A DNA stretch of 64,000 bases, taken from contig NC_087064.1 in NCBI RefSeq assembly GCF_963678635.1, positions 38,804,532 to 38,868,531 on the forward strand. Direction: 5' to 3'. The notes beneath the pieces were generated by a model. That model ran no database searches, was not told the origin of the DNA, and worked only from the letters and a program-made list of their open reading frames with translations. The position numbers were made by a program, and so were the translations under genes. Source of the DNA: Symsagittifera roscoffensis (taxonomy: Eukaryota; Xenacoelomorpha; Acoela; Convolutidae). Shown one piece after another: positions 22,692 to 33,448 of this stretch. The stretch's first letter is position 1. The number at the start of each line of letters is the position of its first letter.

Positions 22692-23850
22692 TTCGATCTT
22701 ATTCATTATCCGGAGAAAGTAGTGGTATTTCGGAAAATTTTAGACAGGAAATCGGGCCGATCTTTATTCAAGCGATTTAATGGCAAAATTGTTAAAGTCA
22801 CTAACTATGTCTACATCACTGAAAATGGGAAAGTAATTAGGAAAAACCACATAACACTTAAACCGAAATTCAAGTCAGCACATTGTTCAGGTTTAGGTAA
22901 AAAGACACCAGCCGCAAGCACACCGAGGAAACTATTGCACCAGTGCAGCTCAAGTGGAACAAATAGACCAGTACACATCTTGCCAAGACCAGATGTTTCG
23001 CCGGTTTCAACGTCAACAGAGAACTCAGATACGGAAAACAAGGAGGGGCCATTCGCGACATTGGACAGACTGCAAGCCAAGACGATGACGTTATGTTCCT
23101 CATTGACGAAGATAGCCAAAAAAGAATCCACGAACTTTAGCATCCAGAAACATAGCATCGCCAAACGTACTACGAGAAGTTCCAAGCGGTGGAATAATCG
23201 ATCTAACTATGTCATCAAGCAGTTCTCCAGAGCAAAAGGTGCGGGTGGTACCACAAGTAGCTAAGAAACCAGACGCACAAACGACAGAAGAATGCCCAAT
23301 TTCCGTAGTGCCAATCGCAACAAAAGAGTGCAGGGTACGAATCAGGCGACAGAGAGAACGGACAGTCCAATTTCCTCAGTTCCAATAACAGAGATGAAGA
23401 AAACGCAAGGCAATTCGGAGGAAGATCAGAAATCAACAGAAGCGGAGAAGAAAATCACTTCACAGAGTAATGGAGTAAAGACGGATGAAAAGTTAAGGAC
23501 AACATCAGAAGCGACGGAAAAGAAATTGGAGGAAAAAAAAACAGCAGACAGAAGAAGACCGGAGAAAAGAAAAGAGAAAAAGAGCGGCGAAGGAGATAAT
23601 GACTCACAGGTATCGAGCAATTCAAGGTCGTCGGGCAGAAATAAGCGGCAGACACAGTTTTGGAAGCCCACTAAAACATTCAGTCAAGAGCATAGAAGAA
23701 AAACCGGGACTACAAGTGAGTCCAATTTCACCGGGAGATATTCCGTCGTCATCAGGAAATACATCGTCACCATCACCGATGAGGAAACCAAAGAGACCAA
23801 TATTCACGACTAGTAAGCCAGGACAAGCACAAGAAAAGAAAACTATCTGA
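22692..23850 (+). pseudogene. C-terminal tail of gypsy-1 pol (broken)
   Basis: First a small beta-rich module (FKRFNGKIVKVTNYVYITEN; KVIRKNHITLKP) like the domain that ends gypsy integrases. Then a long Ser/Lys/Glu/Thr-rich, probably disordered tail follows in three overlapping frames (22722-23264, 23292-23813 and 23599-23850). gypsy-2 carries a similar tail at 32097-33062, so it is a feature of this element family. Confidence 0.65.
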
Positions 23851-23930
23851 AATTTAAACTTTTAAAACTCATTGACTAAATTGTTTACTGTGAACTTGTG
23901 AATGAATTTCTTACGTTGTTGAAATTTCCT

Positions 23931-24219
23931 AGAGGGGGAAATGTGGTGGTAGTGAGTTGACCACTTAGGATAGAGGACGTAATGAATGAACTATGCACCA
24001 TATTATCATCATGTTAGAGATAATACTAATTGAAGACCTGTCAATCATGTCGATTGTTCTAACAGCTTGGTGGTGCTAAAAACTAAGACTCACTCTTCGT
24101 TAGCTATTGCAAGATTATATTAACTTTCTATTCAATGATCCATATCTACTTATTTAACTTTACTATTATTTCAATGATACATTATCCTAGTTTTCAGATA
24201 AGATTTAGGGATTATCTCA
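23931..24219 (+). repeat. Polypurine tract and 3' LTR of gypsy-1
   Basis: AGAGGGGGAAA (23931-23941) is a good plus-strand primer and abuts the LTR (23942-24219, 278 bp). The LTR starts TGTGGTGG and ends TTATCTCA as in the 5' copy. Confidence 0.82.
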
Positions 24220-24347
24220 TGGCGCAGCCAGCAGTTTCTTCTTCTGAAGATAGGACGGAACTGCTAGGAGTCCCTTCATTCTGGGGTGAACCGTCAGCCG
24301 AACCTCCTTATCCTTAGGTTTTCAGACAAGATTTAGGGATTATCTCA
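24220..24347 (+). repeat. Extra gag fragment and LTR tail fused behind gypsy-1
   Basis: After the 3' LTR the sequence does not leave the element. It continues with the PBS and about 97 bases of gag start (MAQPAVSSSEDRTELLG...), then jumps at ~24315 to another copy of the last ~32 bases of the LTR (TTTTCAGACAAGATTTAGGG... ending at CTCA 24347). This is a head-to-tail, internally deleted additional copy. Confidence 0.8.
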
Positions 24348-24478
24348 GCTGGTATAAGCATGCTTGTTTACTTGTCTGAATCTAGAGTAAACAGCTGTTT
24401 CAACCTGTTTGAAATTAGAATGCGACGAAACGATCTCAGTACTTTATGTGCAACTGGACCTAAGGGTATTGTCGATTC

Positions 24479-24678
24479 NNNNNNNNNNNNNNNNNNNNNN
24501 NNNNNNNNNNNNNNNNNNNNNNNNNNNNNNNNNNNNNNNNNNNNNNNNNNNNNNNNNNNNNNNNNNNNNNNNNNNNNNNNNNNNNNNNNNNNNNNNNNNN
24601 NNNNNNNNNNNNNNNNNNNNNNNNNNNNNNNNNNNNNNNNNNNNNNNNNNNNNNNNNNNNNNNNNNNNNNNNNNNNNN
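24479..24678. other. Assembly gap (200 N)
   Basis: Exactly 200 unknown bases, so sequence on either side may not be adjacent in the genome. Confidence 0.99.
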
Positions 24679-24830
24679 AAGAGTCCAAGAACGTTTGCTT
24701 TCAATTGCAACTGCCACTACTCGCCCCAAGAGTCCCAGAATGTTTGCTTTCAAAGTGACTATTTTCACGTTATCTTGAATGACTGCTTCGAGTTTGCTAT
24801 GCAAGTAGCCCAGAAAGTTATGTAGCGTTG
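24679..24830 (-). pseudogene. Partial, damaged relative of the BEN-like exon
   Basis: On the minus strand LEAVIQDNVKIVTLKANILG matches EAVVHDNVNLVTLKANTPE of the exon at 13546-13992, followed by a degenerate GRAVAIA-like stretch. It then runs into the gap. A 24-base unit (GAAAGCAAACATTCTGGGAC...) is repeated within it. It is a paralogous or duplicated exon, apparently broken. Confidence 0.5.
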
Positions 24831-25575
24831 TTTGTGAGAAATTGAAAAAGATGAAACATACTTTGCTCTACGAGGCGATTGTATGGTAACTCAAGCTTTA
24901 CTCGAAACATAGGAGTTACATAGGTTGACTAAAGTTACACTGCCGAGCTAAATTAAAAAAAAAACTTGTTGTTTCAAACTTGTTGGTCCTAAAAAAAAGT
25001 TCACCGCAACAAAATTCTTATTATAGGTCGTTGAATTTCAAATAAATTTGCATCAGAAACAAAAAATCAAGTTAGTTTTGGTCGACATTAAGCATATTTT
25101 TTGAAACTTATGTTATTGTCGATAGAATCAAACTGAAAAACCGTATTAATTATAGATCACACTAAACGTTTTCTTTGGAATTTGGTATTTCCAGCATACA
25201 AAAGCTCAAAAATGTTTTACAAAACTAAAAACTCGGTTCGAGTGCAGGAGGCATAAAACACCCGGAACACATCAAAGGCTAAAACAAATCATAAAATTCT
25301 TTTCTAGTTGCACAAACAAATGTGTAGGATATTTGTAGTAAAATTATGATTGGATTCAGTTGATCCCAGTTCAAATCAAATCAAATCATATCAAACTTGA
25401 GCATAAAGTTAGGAGTATCAATCAGGAGAATAGTTTTTGTTTCATCGTTTTAATTTTTTTCCTTGAATCAAACTAATAGTTAAGCAAGCTATTGCAGGGT
25501 CAAATTTTTCTCCGAAAAACTCCTGTCAACAAATTAGTGGAAAACTCAAAAACAACACATGTAACTCAAACTCAC
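24831..25575. other. AT-rich DNA, no gene seen
   Basis: No coding frame or known repeat recognised. If the minus-strand exons on either side belong to one gene, this is intron. Confidence 0.4.
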
Positions 25576-25771
25576 CACTTTTTTTAAGAACTGTTGCCGA
25601 CTTGGTAGTTTCCTCTAATTTTCTGGTTAGCATAGTGTCGACGTTTTTGTTCAGAGCTGTAGTCACCGTGACCAGTTTCTGATATGTCGAGTTCAGACAA
25701 CCAACCGCCTCAGTCAATTGACCCAAAACCGTCGTGAGTGCTTCTATTTTCTCGCCCATTTCATTTTTGTG
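25576..25771 (-). CDS. Candidate host exon encoding a coiled coil
   Basis: A 196-base minus-strand exon between GATTTTCAG (AG at 25772-25773) and donor AAGTG|GTGAGTTTG (GT at 25574-25575). The open frame has heptad-like spacing of Leu/Val/Ile (MGEKIEALTTVLGQLTEAVG, then LNKNVDTMLTRKLEE), a likely coiled coil. The product may be a multimerising part of the BEN-like gene further left. The donor phase does not join directly to the BEN-like exon, so other exons or wrong ends are possible. Confidence 0.45.
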
Positions 25772-25776
25772 CTGAA

Positions 25777-26930
25777 AATCAAAACTTTTAAGAATTAAAG
25801 TTGATGACCACAGTAGCTTTAGATTTCTTAGGCTACTTTCGAAAAATTCAATGGACAAATCAATACCAGTTGAACCACCCCAGATTTTTTCGATGAATTT
25901 AAGTTACTCTATAAAATTTATCATGCTTTATCGGGCCGCTACTGAAAATGATCAAACCTGCAGGACTGTAACACCTCGTGCTGCTTGTTTAGGTGTCACC
26001 CAGTTTTTTCTCGGTTTTTGTAGAGAATATGGTGTTGATGTGCCTTGTTTTGCCGCCATTATCGAGTTGTTAAAAAGAATCATAGTGCGAAGACCGCTTG
26101 ACACCTAAATTGAAAAAAGTTTTCGTAGCAGACAATTTTTTAAACCAAAAAATTACTCCTCCAATCTTTTTAACTCTGAATCTTTTTAACTCTGAATATT
26201 TAATTTGAACTTGCATATCATTTGATTTTATCACAAGTCGAATTGGAAAATGAACACTCTACCTGAAGTAACTGTTAAAATTTGGCGCATTATCCAAACC
26301 ATCCGTTAGCTTTCATCATTGTTAACTTGTTTCACCTCATTTTTACAACAATAAAAATTGACGGATATATATTTTATTATAAGCTTTTTTGAGAAGTATA
26401 TTGAAATAAAGAATTTTTGAAATATTTTTCTTTCACTCATTCAATTTTTTAATTTTAATCTCTATAACAACCGTTACTTCGATTATCATCAATCCTCAAC
26501 CTAATCTATAAAACTAAGAATTGGATTTGCAAAAAAAAAATTTTTTTTTACAGAAATGTTCGAGTTATACAAATTTTTCAATATAGTGGGTTTTTAAAAG
26601 TTTTCAAGCAAATTGAAAATTACTTTGCTTGAAGTCACTCAAACAAAATTGTTGCTAATAAGCTGAACAGTGGTTTGAATTATAAGTTTTTTTTCCAATT
26701 TTTTCCATTCAAAAATGTACACATCAATATCAAGCGTTTGCTATTTTTCTTATGGATGGAAAGCAAACAAATGAAAATGAAGGTCTTTTCCTAGTACAAA
26801 AAACTCATGTGATGCCAAGCCGCCTTGTTGTACTGAATCACAGATGTTAAATGTTAGTCTCTTGTAGCACAAACCTTTTGATAAATGCTGAGTCTAACTT
26901 ACAATTTTTATCACTGGACTTTCCGTGGTG
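25777..26930. other. AT-rich DNA, no supported gene
   Basis: An 85-codon plus-strand frame at 25851-26108 lacks family signal and splice context. The rest is low-complexity AT. It is probably an intron of the minus-strand gene. Confidence 0.35.
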
Positions 26931-27137
26931 TCAGCTCTCAGATCCCAGATATTCTGCCACATCCTCATGAGTAAGGTTAACCACAATGTTTTTATCTAAT
27001 TGCCCGAGCGCAGTAGCATCGAAGTTACTTTGGTAGTCCAAATCGGCTGATTCAACGTGCTGAATCTCTGACTCCACTTCTTCGGATCTTTCCTTTTCAT
27101 TTTGTTCTGCTTGGATTTCAGCGATCGTTTTCGGCAT
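26931..27137 (-). CDS. Candidate first exon of a minus-strand host gene (acidic)
   Basis: The ATG on the minus strand (27135-27137) opens a 68-codon frame rich in Glu, Asp and Gln (MPKTIAEIQAEQNEKERSEE; later LTHEDVAEYLG). It ends in TGA at 26931. A GTAAGT-like donor lies just beyond (near 26900), so the true exon may differ or the peptide may be short. It could be the N-terminal exon for the coiled-coil and BEN-like exons further left on the same strand. gypsy-2 inserted about 115 bp upstream of this ATG. Confidence 0.35.
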   Translation of the reverse strand: MPKTIAEIQAEQNEKERSEEVESEIQHVESADLDYQSNFDATALGQLDKNIVVNLTHEDVAEYLGSES

Positions 27138-27253
27138 GTAGTATGTATTATCATATTATCAACACATTCAGTTCCTTGATCTTGAAGTAGTTTTATGTGA
27201 CCCGACAGCTCAACGAGGCATGCGTTACAAAATGTTTCTGCACCAATTGCTAT

Positions 27254-27484
27254 TGTCAGGGGCTACAATATGTTCAGTTGTCAATCATCTTAGTTGCTAT
27301 TCTTTATTTATTTATCTCTGAGATTTCTCAAACTATAATTAAGTTTGAGTTTGGTACCTGCATGTCAATCAACTTAGAACTGTCTAGCTGTTATGTGTTG
27401 ACCTCTAGTTCACTCTCTTATTTATGCGAACTAGAATACAGTCAATTGAGTATTTAACAGCCATCGTTTTATCAACCCTTGTTA
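27254..27484 (+). repeat. 5' LTR of gypsy-2 (231 bp)
   Basis: It starts TGTCAGGGGCTAC and ends CCTTGTTA. It matches 33218-33448 with only a handful of substitutions. The terminal A combines with the next TG to give the gag ATG. Confidence 0.88.
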
Positions 27485-28580
27485 TGGCGCAGTCAGTGGA
27501 TGGAGGGGGAAAAACCCCCTTGGAATTGTGGCTTTCTGGCCTCCGAATCAGGCGGAACCACAACTCTTATGGGAACACTGGAAACAAAGATTTCATTGGG
27601 CAATGGTGGCGAAACATGGACTAGTCTCGTCGGAATATTACTTCGCATCGACATTAACTGAAGCACAGATTAATGACCTGGGTAACATTGGTGAAAAACC
27701 ACGGGCAGAAGGTGAACGTACACTGATATCGAATCTGTACCTATGCCTGGGACACGAGGGACAGAGAGCCTTGCATAATCAGCATCCACATTTAGATATG
27801 GAAACAATACGATACCCACGTTTTTTGGATACCTGTGTAGCTCTTTTTCAGAAAGAGCGAAACGAAACGTACGAGATGTACCAGATGTTGTCGAGGAAAC
27901 AAAAGGAGGGTGAAAGCTTAGAATCGTTCTATGCAGAACTTAGTGGAATGGCGGCAAGATGCAATTTGGACACCCAGGAGCGGAAAATGGTGAGAGACAA
28001 ATTTATTTTCAACATGAGGAACAGGGACGCGCAGAACGAGCTGTGTAGGGAAACTGAAACCCCTGAGGAAGCATTGAGAATCGCAATGTCATATGAAAGA
28101 GGAGACAAGTACGCAAAGAGTTACAAGGGCGTCGCATCCGGTTCCACGGGAATGGCGTATTCATCGCCAGGAGATTCCCTGCAGATCAAAACGGAACCAA
28201 TCAGCAATATTCGTGGATCCAGGGGACGAGGAATGCCAAGGGGACGGGGCCATTATCCAAATCGTGGAGGAGGTCGAACACAAAAACGAATGCAAGAGCG
28301 AAGATGTTACAATTGCGATCAACCGAACTTCACCCCAGAACACCGACAACGATGCCCAGCAAGAGCCGTCACATGCAATTTTTGCAAAAAGATCGGGCAT
28401 TTTGAGAGGACTTGCCGGGGAAAACGACAATCCAGGGGGGGACAACCGGTTGGATTAATCCAAAAGGATGAGCTATTCGAGGAAGAAGATACCCCCTCGG
28501 ATGACGTGGGGCCCCAAGTTGCGGCAAATTCAGTAGGTTTCGTTAAACGAGAACACCACAGCTGGTCATCAGAAAGTTGA
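27484..28580 (+). pseudogene. gag of gypsy-2 (frameshift near start)
   Basis: The ATG at 27484 gives MAQSVDGGGK, then a one-base change in the G5-A5-C5 homopolymer stretch (about 27505-27519) shifts the frame. From 27519 the capsid-like protein is open (AFWPPNQAEPQLLWEHW) to TGA 28578-28580. The capsid C-terminal part includes FNMRNRDAQNELC, then Arg/Gly-rich sequence (RGSRGRGMPRGRGHYPNRGG). Two knuckles follow, CYNCDQPNFTPEHRQRC and the canonical CCHC CNFCKKIGHFERTC. The protein coats and packages element RNA. Pol follows in the same frame after the TGA. Confidence 0.85.
27485..27496 (+). promoter_or_regulatory. Primer-binding site of gypsy-2
   Basis: TGGCGCAGTCAG lies directly after the LTR and is almost the same as in gypsy-1. 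It is also codons 1-5 of gag. Confidence 0.62.
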
Positions 28581-28589
28581 GACGACTAC

Positions 28590-30254
28590 ATGGTTATGGC
28601 AATTAGACGGAAGAAGGAAACAGTATTGAAAGTTGCCGGACCTAAACTCAAAATATACATTAATGGGCACCCGATGAACGTTTGGATCGACAGTGGATCG
28701 CCGATATCTATTTTAACACTAGAAGATTTGAGGAGAACAGTGGGAAGAGCGGGAATTAATTTAAAACAAGATGACACTGACTATGACGAATTCCGGGATT
28801 ACAGTAACAATCGGATCAAGATGTTGGGCAGAATGGAACTCGAGTTAGCATCAAACGGCTGGAAGACGAAAGCAGAAGTCCGAGTCATTGGGGGGACCAG
28901 ACCATCCATCGTGGGATGTGATTTGATGGGGAAACTCGGACTCCAGTTGATGCAAGTAGATCCAAGGGGGGAAGTAATGAATATCCAGGGGACGGAAGAC
29001 ACTTCATGCAATGAGGGGCACGACGAACCGGAGGATGAGCAGATGGATCAATGGCAATTATTATTCAGTAAGCTATTCCCAAAACTTTTTACCAGAGTTG
29101 GAAAAATTAGGAACTACAAGGTTCAAGCAGAATTTTTCAAAAATCTTGTACCAGTGCAGCAGAAGGGACGGAGAGTGCCGGTAACGCTCCAAGAAAAGGT
29201 GGACAAGGAAATTGATAAGCTAGTAAACCAGGGACATATAGAAAAGTTGAAAGAGTGTTCGGATCGATATTTTGTTTCTCCGATCGTCATCACCTTAAAA
29301 AAAGACGGGTCCGTAAAGTTAGCATTGGAATCTCGAGAACTTAATAAACAAGTTCATAAAAACAAATACCAAATGCCAAATATAGAAGAACTTGTAGATA
29401 CAATAGGACAACTTATTTCCGAGAAAAAACAAGGGGAGGTGTACTTTACTACGATGGATCTAACGTTCGCGTTTGGGCAACTACCGCTTAGTGAAGAAGC
29501 AAGCGTGCACTGTAACTTTTCTTTGGTGGGCGGACCGTCGACAGGAACATACCGATTTCGAACAGGGTTTTACGGGCTAACGTCCATGCCGGCAGAGTTC
29601 CAACGAGTAATTGACTCAATTTTGAACGAATTCCCACAAGCGAACGCGTTTATTGATGATATTTTGGTTACAACCAAGGGAACGGAAGTAGAACAAATCT
29701 TCTTGGTTGAAAAAATCCTCAGGAAACCTAACCGCGAAAACATATCGCTGAAATTACCAAAATGCGAGTTTGCGAAACGAGAATGCGAGTGGCTCGGTCA
29801 TCGTATAACCGAAACGGGGGTTAAGCCGCTTAAACGCAAAACATCGCCGATAGACGCATTAAAGGCTCCTAAAACAGTCACTCAATTGAAATCATTTATG
29901 GGCTCAATCCACAGCTTGCATAAATATTTACCAGCGATAGCGGATATGTCAGCTCCATTAAGGCCACTTCTCAGCAAGAAAAACGAATATAACTGGACCG
30001 CGGAATGTGAAAATGCTTTCCAAAACATTAAATTGGGGGTCGCAAACATAGTTGAATTAAAACATTTTGATCTTCATAAAGACATTAGAGTTGTTTGCGA
30101 TGCAAGTCATAATGGCCTTGGAGCGGTTTTAGAGCAATTGGGTACAGAAGGGTGGCGCCCTATCTCTTTTGCATCACGATTCTTAAACGCAGCCGAGAAA
30201 AAATATTCCACTAACGAGCTTGAAATGCTGGCGGTGGTATGGGGGGCCAAATAA
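28590..30254 (+). CDS. pol of gypsy-2: protease, RT and start of RNase H
   Basis: A 554-codon open frame from the ATG at 28590 (in frame with gag across the TGA). The protease active site is WIDSGSP (Asp at residue 34). RT runs from about residue 190 (PVTLQEKVDKEIDKLVNQGH; LKKDGSVKLALESRELN) to the catalytic FIDD (Asp355-356 region, 29655-29660), then SFMGSIHSLHKYL. RNase H begins with CDASHNGLGAVLEQ (Asp at residue 504). The frame is cut by TAA at 30252-30254 after AVVWGAK. Beyond it, in the same frame, are FRNYILG, ITDHKAL and the end HPSEPPNR (to ~30480). It copies element RNA into DNA. Confidence 0.88.
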   Translation: MVMAIRRKKETVLKVAGPKLKIYINGHPMNVWIDSGSPISILTLEDLRRTVGRAGINLKQDDTDYDEFRDYSNNRIKMLGRMELELASNGWKTKAEVRVIGGTRPSIVGCDLMGKLGLQLMQVDPRGEVMNIQGTEDTSCNEGHDEPEDEQMDQWQLLFSKLFPKLFTRVGKIRNYKVQAEFFKNLVPVQQKGRRVPVTLQEKVDKEIDKLVNQGHIEKLKECSDRYFVSPIVITLKKDGSVKLALESRELNKQVHKNKYQMPNIEELVDTIGQLISEKKQGEVYFTTMDLTFAFGQLPLSEEASVHCNFSLVGGPSTGTYRFRTGFYGLTSMPAEFQRVIDSILNEFPQANAFIDDILVTTKGTEVEQIFLVEKILRKPNRENISLKLPKCEFAKRECEWLGHRITETGVKPLKRKTSPIDALKAPKTVTQLKSFMGSIHSLHKYLPAIADMSAPLRPLLSKKNEYNWTAECENAFQNIKLGVANIVELKHFDLHKDIRVVCDASHNGLGAVLEQLGTEGWRPISFASRFLNAAEKKYSTNELEMLAVVWGAK

Positions 30255-30481
30255 TTCAGAAACTACATCTTAGGAAGATCCTTTACAGTTATCACGGACC
30301 ATAAGGCCCTAATTTCATTACTTAACGGGAATAACAAGAAAAACAAAACTCTCTTTTCAAGATTGACACGTTGGCTAGACAGACTGATTCCTTTTGACTT
30401 TGTAATAGAACACAAACCGGGCGCCAAGATCGGATTAGCAGATTACTTGTCAAGGCATCCTAGCGAACCCCCAAACCGATA

Positions 30482-32043
30482 AGTCAATATGATAATTTGT
30501 TCACCGTGGCAAAAATCGCTTCAATTAGAAAATCCCTTGGTTTCACAATCGATTTAAAACCCCTTGGTGAAGGAAATTTTCAGGATATTAAAGAAACTGG
30601 TTCTAAACAGTCTAGACGGTTTTCATCCAATCAAAAGCGAGAACGGATAACATGCCTACAAACAGCGACGGTTGAGGGCGGAAAGTCATGCGTGAAGACA
30701 CCGACAAATAGGAAACGATCAATTTGCATAACGCGTAAATCAAAGAAATCCAAGGGACATTCAGTGTGCTCTATATATTGTTCCCTTGGAAGACGGTTAA
30801 ATTGGCCTACATCAAATAATTCAAACAAAATGGATAGCGATTCTAATTGTTTTTTCCCAGTATTTGAAATTGAAAATGTTGAAAATGTTGAAATTGATTG
30901 CCAAACTAACTCTCCGAATATACTACAACCTCAGATCAACTCTCCGCTTAGATTAGATGAAAACCGATTGATTAGCGATAAAATAACTGTCATTAACCCT
31001 GAAATTGTTTCAATTCCTAAAAATACACGGGATTCAAAAATTAATACAGTACTTTCTATACCTTCGAAATTCCCAGGCGAGCTTTTTCCTACCGTTAATC
31101 CAAATCAGCAAATTATGTCTATCATTCCCCGTAATTGCAAGGTTATCAAGAAATCCCAAGCGTTACCAGAACTATTTAATTTAGAATTTGTTGCCTCAAA
31201 CATACCGGCGGATGTGAACTTAGTACGAATAAAAGAAGCATTGGAGAAGAAGATTAACTTAAAAGAAGAACTCCTGAAGATTGGGAAGTACTGGGCCCAA
31301 TACGCAAACGATTTGTCATTACGGGACAATTGTGTGTGGTTGGATGGACGGCTGGTCATTCCTTTGCCATTACAAGTCCCAATTGAGTCGCGGATACATT
31401 ATTACCATCACGGTAAAAGAAACATGTATGAAGCAGCGCGTGACGTCTGGTATCCCTACATGTACAGCAGTTTGGCAGCAAAGGCCAAGTACTGTCAGCA
31501 ATGCACGGAAGCGGGTAAGAACCTAAAATCGTTATTACCCAAGGGAGACATGGGGAAGGTCCCTGAACCAAGGGAACCCAATGAAAGTTTACAGTTGGAC
31601 TTCTGGGGGCCAATAAATTACTTAAATGAGAGTAAGAAATATGTCCTGGTTGCTACGGACCGCTTCTCATGGTGGCCATCAGCAATGGTAACTACCACTA
31701 ACACGTCAGATAAAGTCTTAAAATTTTCGATAAATACATAACTCATCATGGAGTACCTCGGAAAATCCACGTTGATCAGGGATCATGTTTTACATCTAAT
31801 AAATTTAAAAGCTTCTGTAACAACGAAGGCATCGAGCTAATGTACTCCCTAGTGAATGATCATCGAGGCACGGGGTCAGTTGAACGGACAATAGGAAGTT
31901 TGAAGAATTTTGTCCTAACATATGCGACTGAAAAAGAGCATAAGTCTCTAGAATCTATGGTCGATAAAGCGCTAGGCGCCCTACGATTTTCCAAAAATGC
32001 AACTACTAAATTAACATCTTTTGAAGCTCACCACGGCCGGTAG
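30482..32043 (+). pseudogene. Integrase of gypsy-2 (frameshifted)
   Basis: After a frame change near 30470-30483, the linker and integrase are open from about 30482 to 31741. The zinc module shows RIHYYHHG and CQQC. The first catalytic Asp is in LQLDFWGPI. A one-base shift near 31730 moves the rest to another frame, which reads HVDQGSCF (second Asp) and GSVERTIGSL (catalytic Glu) and ends at TAG 32041-32043 after FEAHHGR. All three catalytic residues are present, so the loss of function is by frame only. The first ~700 bases before the zinc module are Asn/Ile/Ser-rich and carry no recognised domain. Confidence 0.82.
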
Positions 32044-33062
32044 GCCAACACCGTTTTACGAAATCTTACGAAAAAACCAAGTTTGAAAAATTTGAATTGG
32101 AAGAACGTCTTAAAACAAAAATGTTGTGTTTAGACGAAAATGATCCTGAGATGAGTAAAATTGCATTCCCTCAGCTCTCGAATTGGGAGGAAAGGTCAGA
32201 TTTGACATACGCTCCAGCTTTAAGAATGGCCCCTATCATGCTTGATAGCGATCAGCAAATGGACAGATGTCCAGGGGAGGTATCGGGAGTTGCCCCGAAA
32301 ATCCAAGGGAGTGGAGACACTGGCCCTAACATCCAGGGGAGTGGAGGCGCACGCGACCTATATCAGCGTACCACCAGCAAGACCCTAAATCGGTATAAAT
32401 TATTAAAATCCAATGTAATCTCTGAATCCGAACATACTATCAAGCTAAAAAACGGATCTGTTCTTAGGAAAAGTGCAGTGACAGGAAAACCAAAACCCAA
32501 CCTTCCCAAGAAAAGGAAGCCGGCTACGCTCAAGAAGATGTTATCGAGCGCAAAGAAAGGGGCAGTCGAGAGCCCGAAATCAAAGAGACCAAAGGCTATG
32601 CAAAACGTATCAGTAGCCACCTTCCAGTCCGACAGTTCGGATAGTGAAGATTACCAGCCATTAAATATTATCCCTGCAAGATTACCGATAGAAGTGTTAG
32701 CGAGACACGAAGCGATTGCGGCGGGACAAGGCCCAAGCGGCAGTACAGCAGTAGCAGAACGTGGAACGGGAGCAAAAGCAAAATCAAGAGTGACGAGAGC
32801 GAAGCGAGGAAAAGGGGGTCAAGAAAAACAAGTAAAGGGGAGCCAGGAACGACCGGCGTTAGTTGCGAGAGAGTGCCTTGTGAATAGTAGCCAAGAAGAA
32901 GACGTCGATTCTGGCAGTCAAAGTGAAAGCTCGGGAAACAGAAGGAGTACTAGAAGAAGAAAGCCAGTAGATAAAATGGGAGGAGTCATGATTGAAAATA
33001 TCCAGGGTGCGGAACAAAAAGGAAAACATCCAGGGGGAGAAGGAAAAAGAACCTTACTTTAA
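32044..33062 (+). CDS. C-terminal tail of gypsy-2 pol
   Basis: Open from about 32040 in a third frame to TAA 33060-33062. It starts FTKSYEKTKFEKF, continues with a small beta-type module (RYKLLKSNVISE, HTIKLKNGSVLRKS), and ends in a long basic Ser/Lys/Arg-rich tail (PKKRKPATLKKML; RRSTRRRKPVDK). Such tails after integrase often target chromatin or the nucleus, which is inference here. A similar tail is found in gypsy-1. The short imperfect repeat IQGSG(D/G) occurs twice. Confidence 0.65.
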
Positions 33063-33217
33063 AACTCATTCAAAAACTCATTACCCAGGGAGAGGGATGG
33101 CCATAAGCCTAAAACTCAAGTTTGTTGTATCGTTTTAGTTGAGGCGGCAGGTTGAAGGTTTAATTATTATATTAAATTTAAATTACTATGTATTTAAATT
33201 TTACATGCATACGGAAA

Positions 33218-33448
33218 TGTCAGCGGCTACAAAATGTTCAGTTGTCAATCATCTTAGTTGCTATTCTTTATTTATTTATCTCTGAGATTTCTCATACTAA
33301 AATTAAGTGTGAGTTTGGTACCTGCCTGTCAATCAACTTAGAACTGTCTAGCTGTTATGTGTTGACCTCTAGTTCACTCTCTTATTTATGCGAACTAGAA
33401 TACAGTCAATTGAGTATTTAACAGCCATCTTTTTATCAACCCTTGTTA
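33218..33448 (+). repeat. 3' LTR of gypsy-2 (231 bp)
   Basis: Pairs with 27254-27484 at equal length. It is preceded only by a short purine stretch (ACGGAAA), a weak polypurine tract. It is followed by the CTAT target duplication. Confidence 0.88.

Larger units (their letters stand above)
17000..24219 (+). mobile_element. Decayed Ty3/gypsy element (gypsy-1)
   Basis: LTR-bounded element of about 7.2 kb with gag and pol in the order protease, RT, RNase H, integrase. Many stops and frameshifts interrupt every domain, so it is inactive. It is related at protein level to the better preserved element at 27254-33448: same gag start MAQ, same double zinc knuckle, the same TGA after gag, and the same long tail after integrase. 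No clean target duplication is visible, since another partial copy is fused behind its 3' LTR. Confidence 0.88.
27254..33448 (+). mobile_element. Full-length Ty3/gypsy element (gypsy-2) with 4-bp target duplication
   Basis: 6195 bp, flanked by CTAT on both sides (27250-27253 and 33449-33452). The LTRs are both 231 bp and nearly identical. The coding order is gag, protease, RT, RNase H, integrase, tail. The coding region is mostly open but has a frameshift near the gag start, a TGA at the end of gag, a stop in RNase H, a frameshift before integrase, one inside it, and a stop plus frameshift after it. It is probably a fairly young but now defective insertion, unless some breaks are assembly errors or recoding sites. 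Confidence 0.92.

Noticed and set aside
25851-26108. 85-codon plus-strand ORF
   Set aside because: No family resemblance, no splice context and no second copy; chance is likely.
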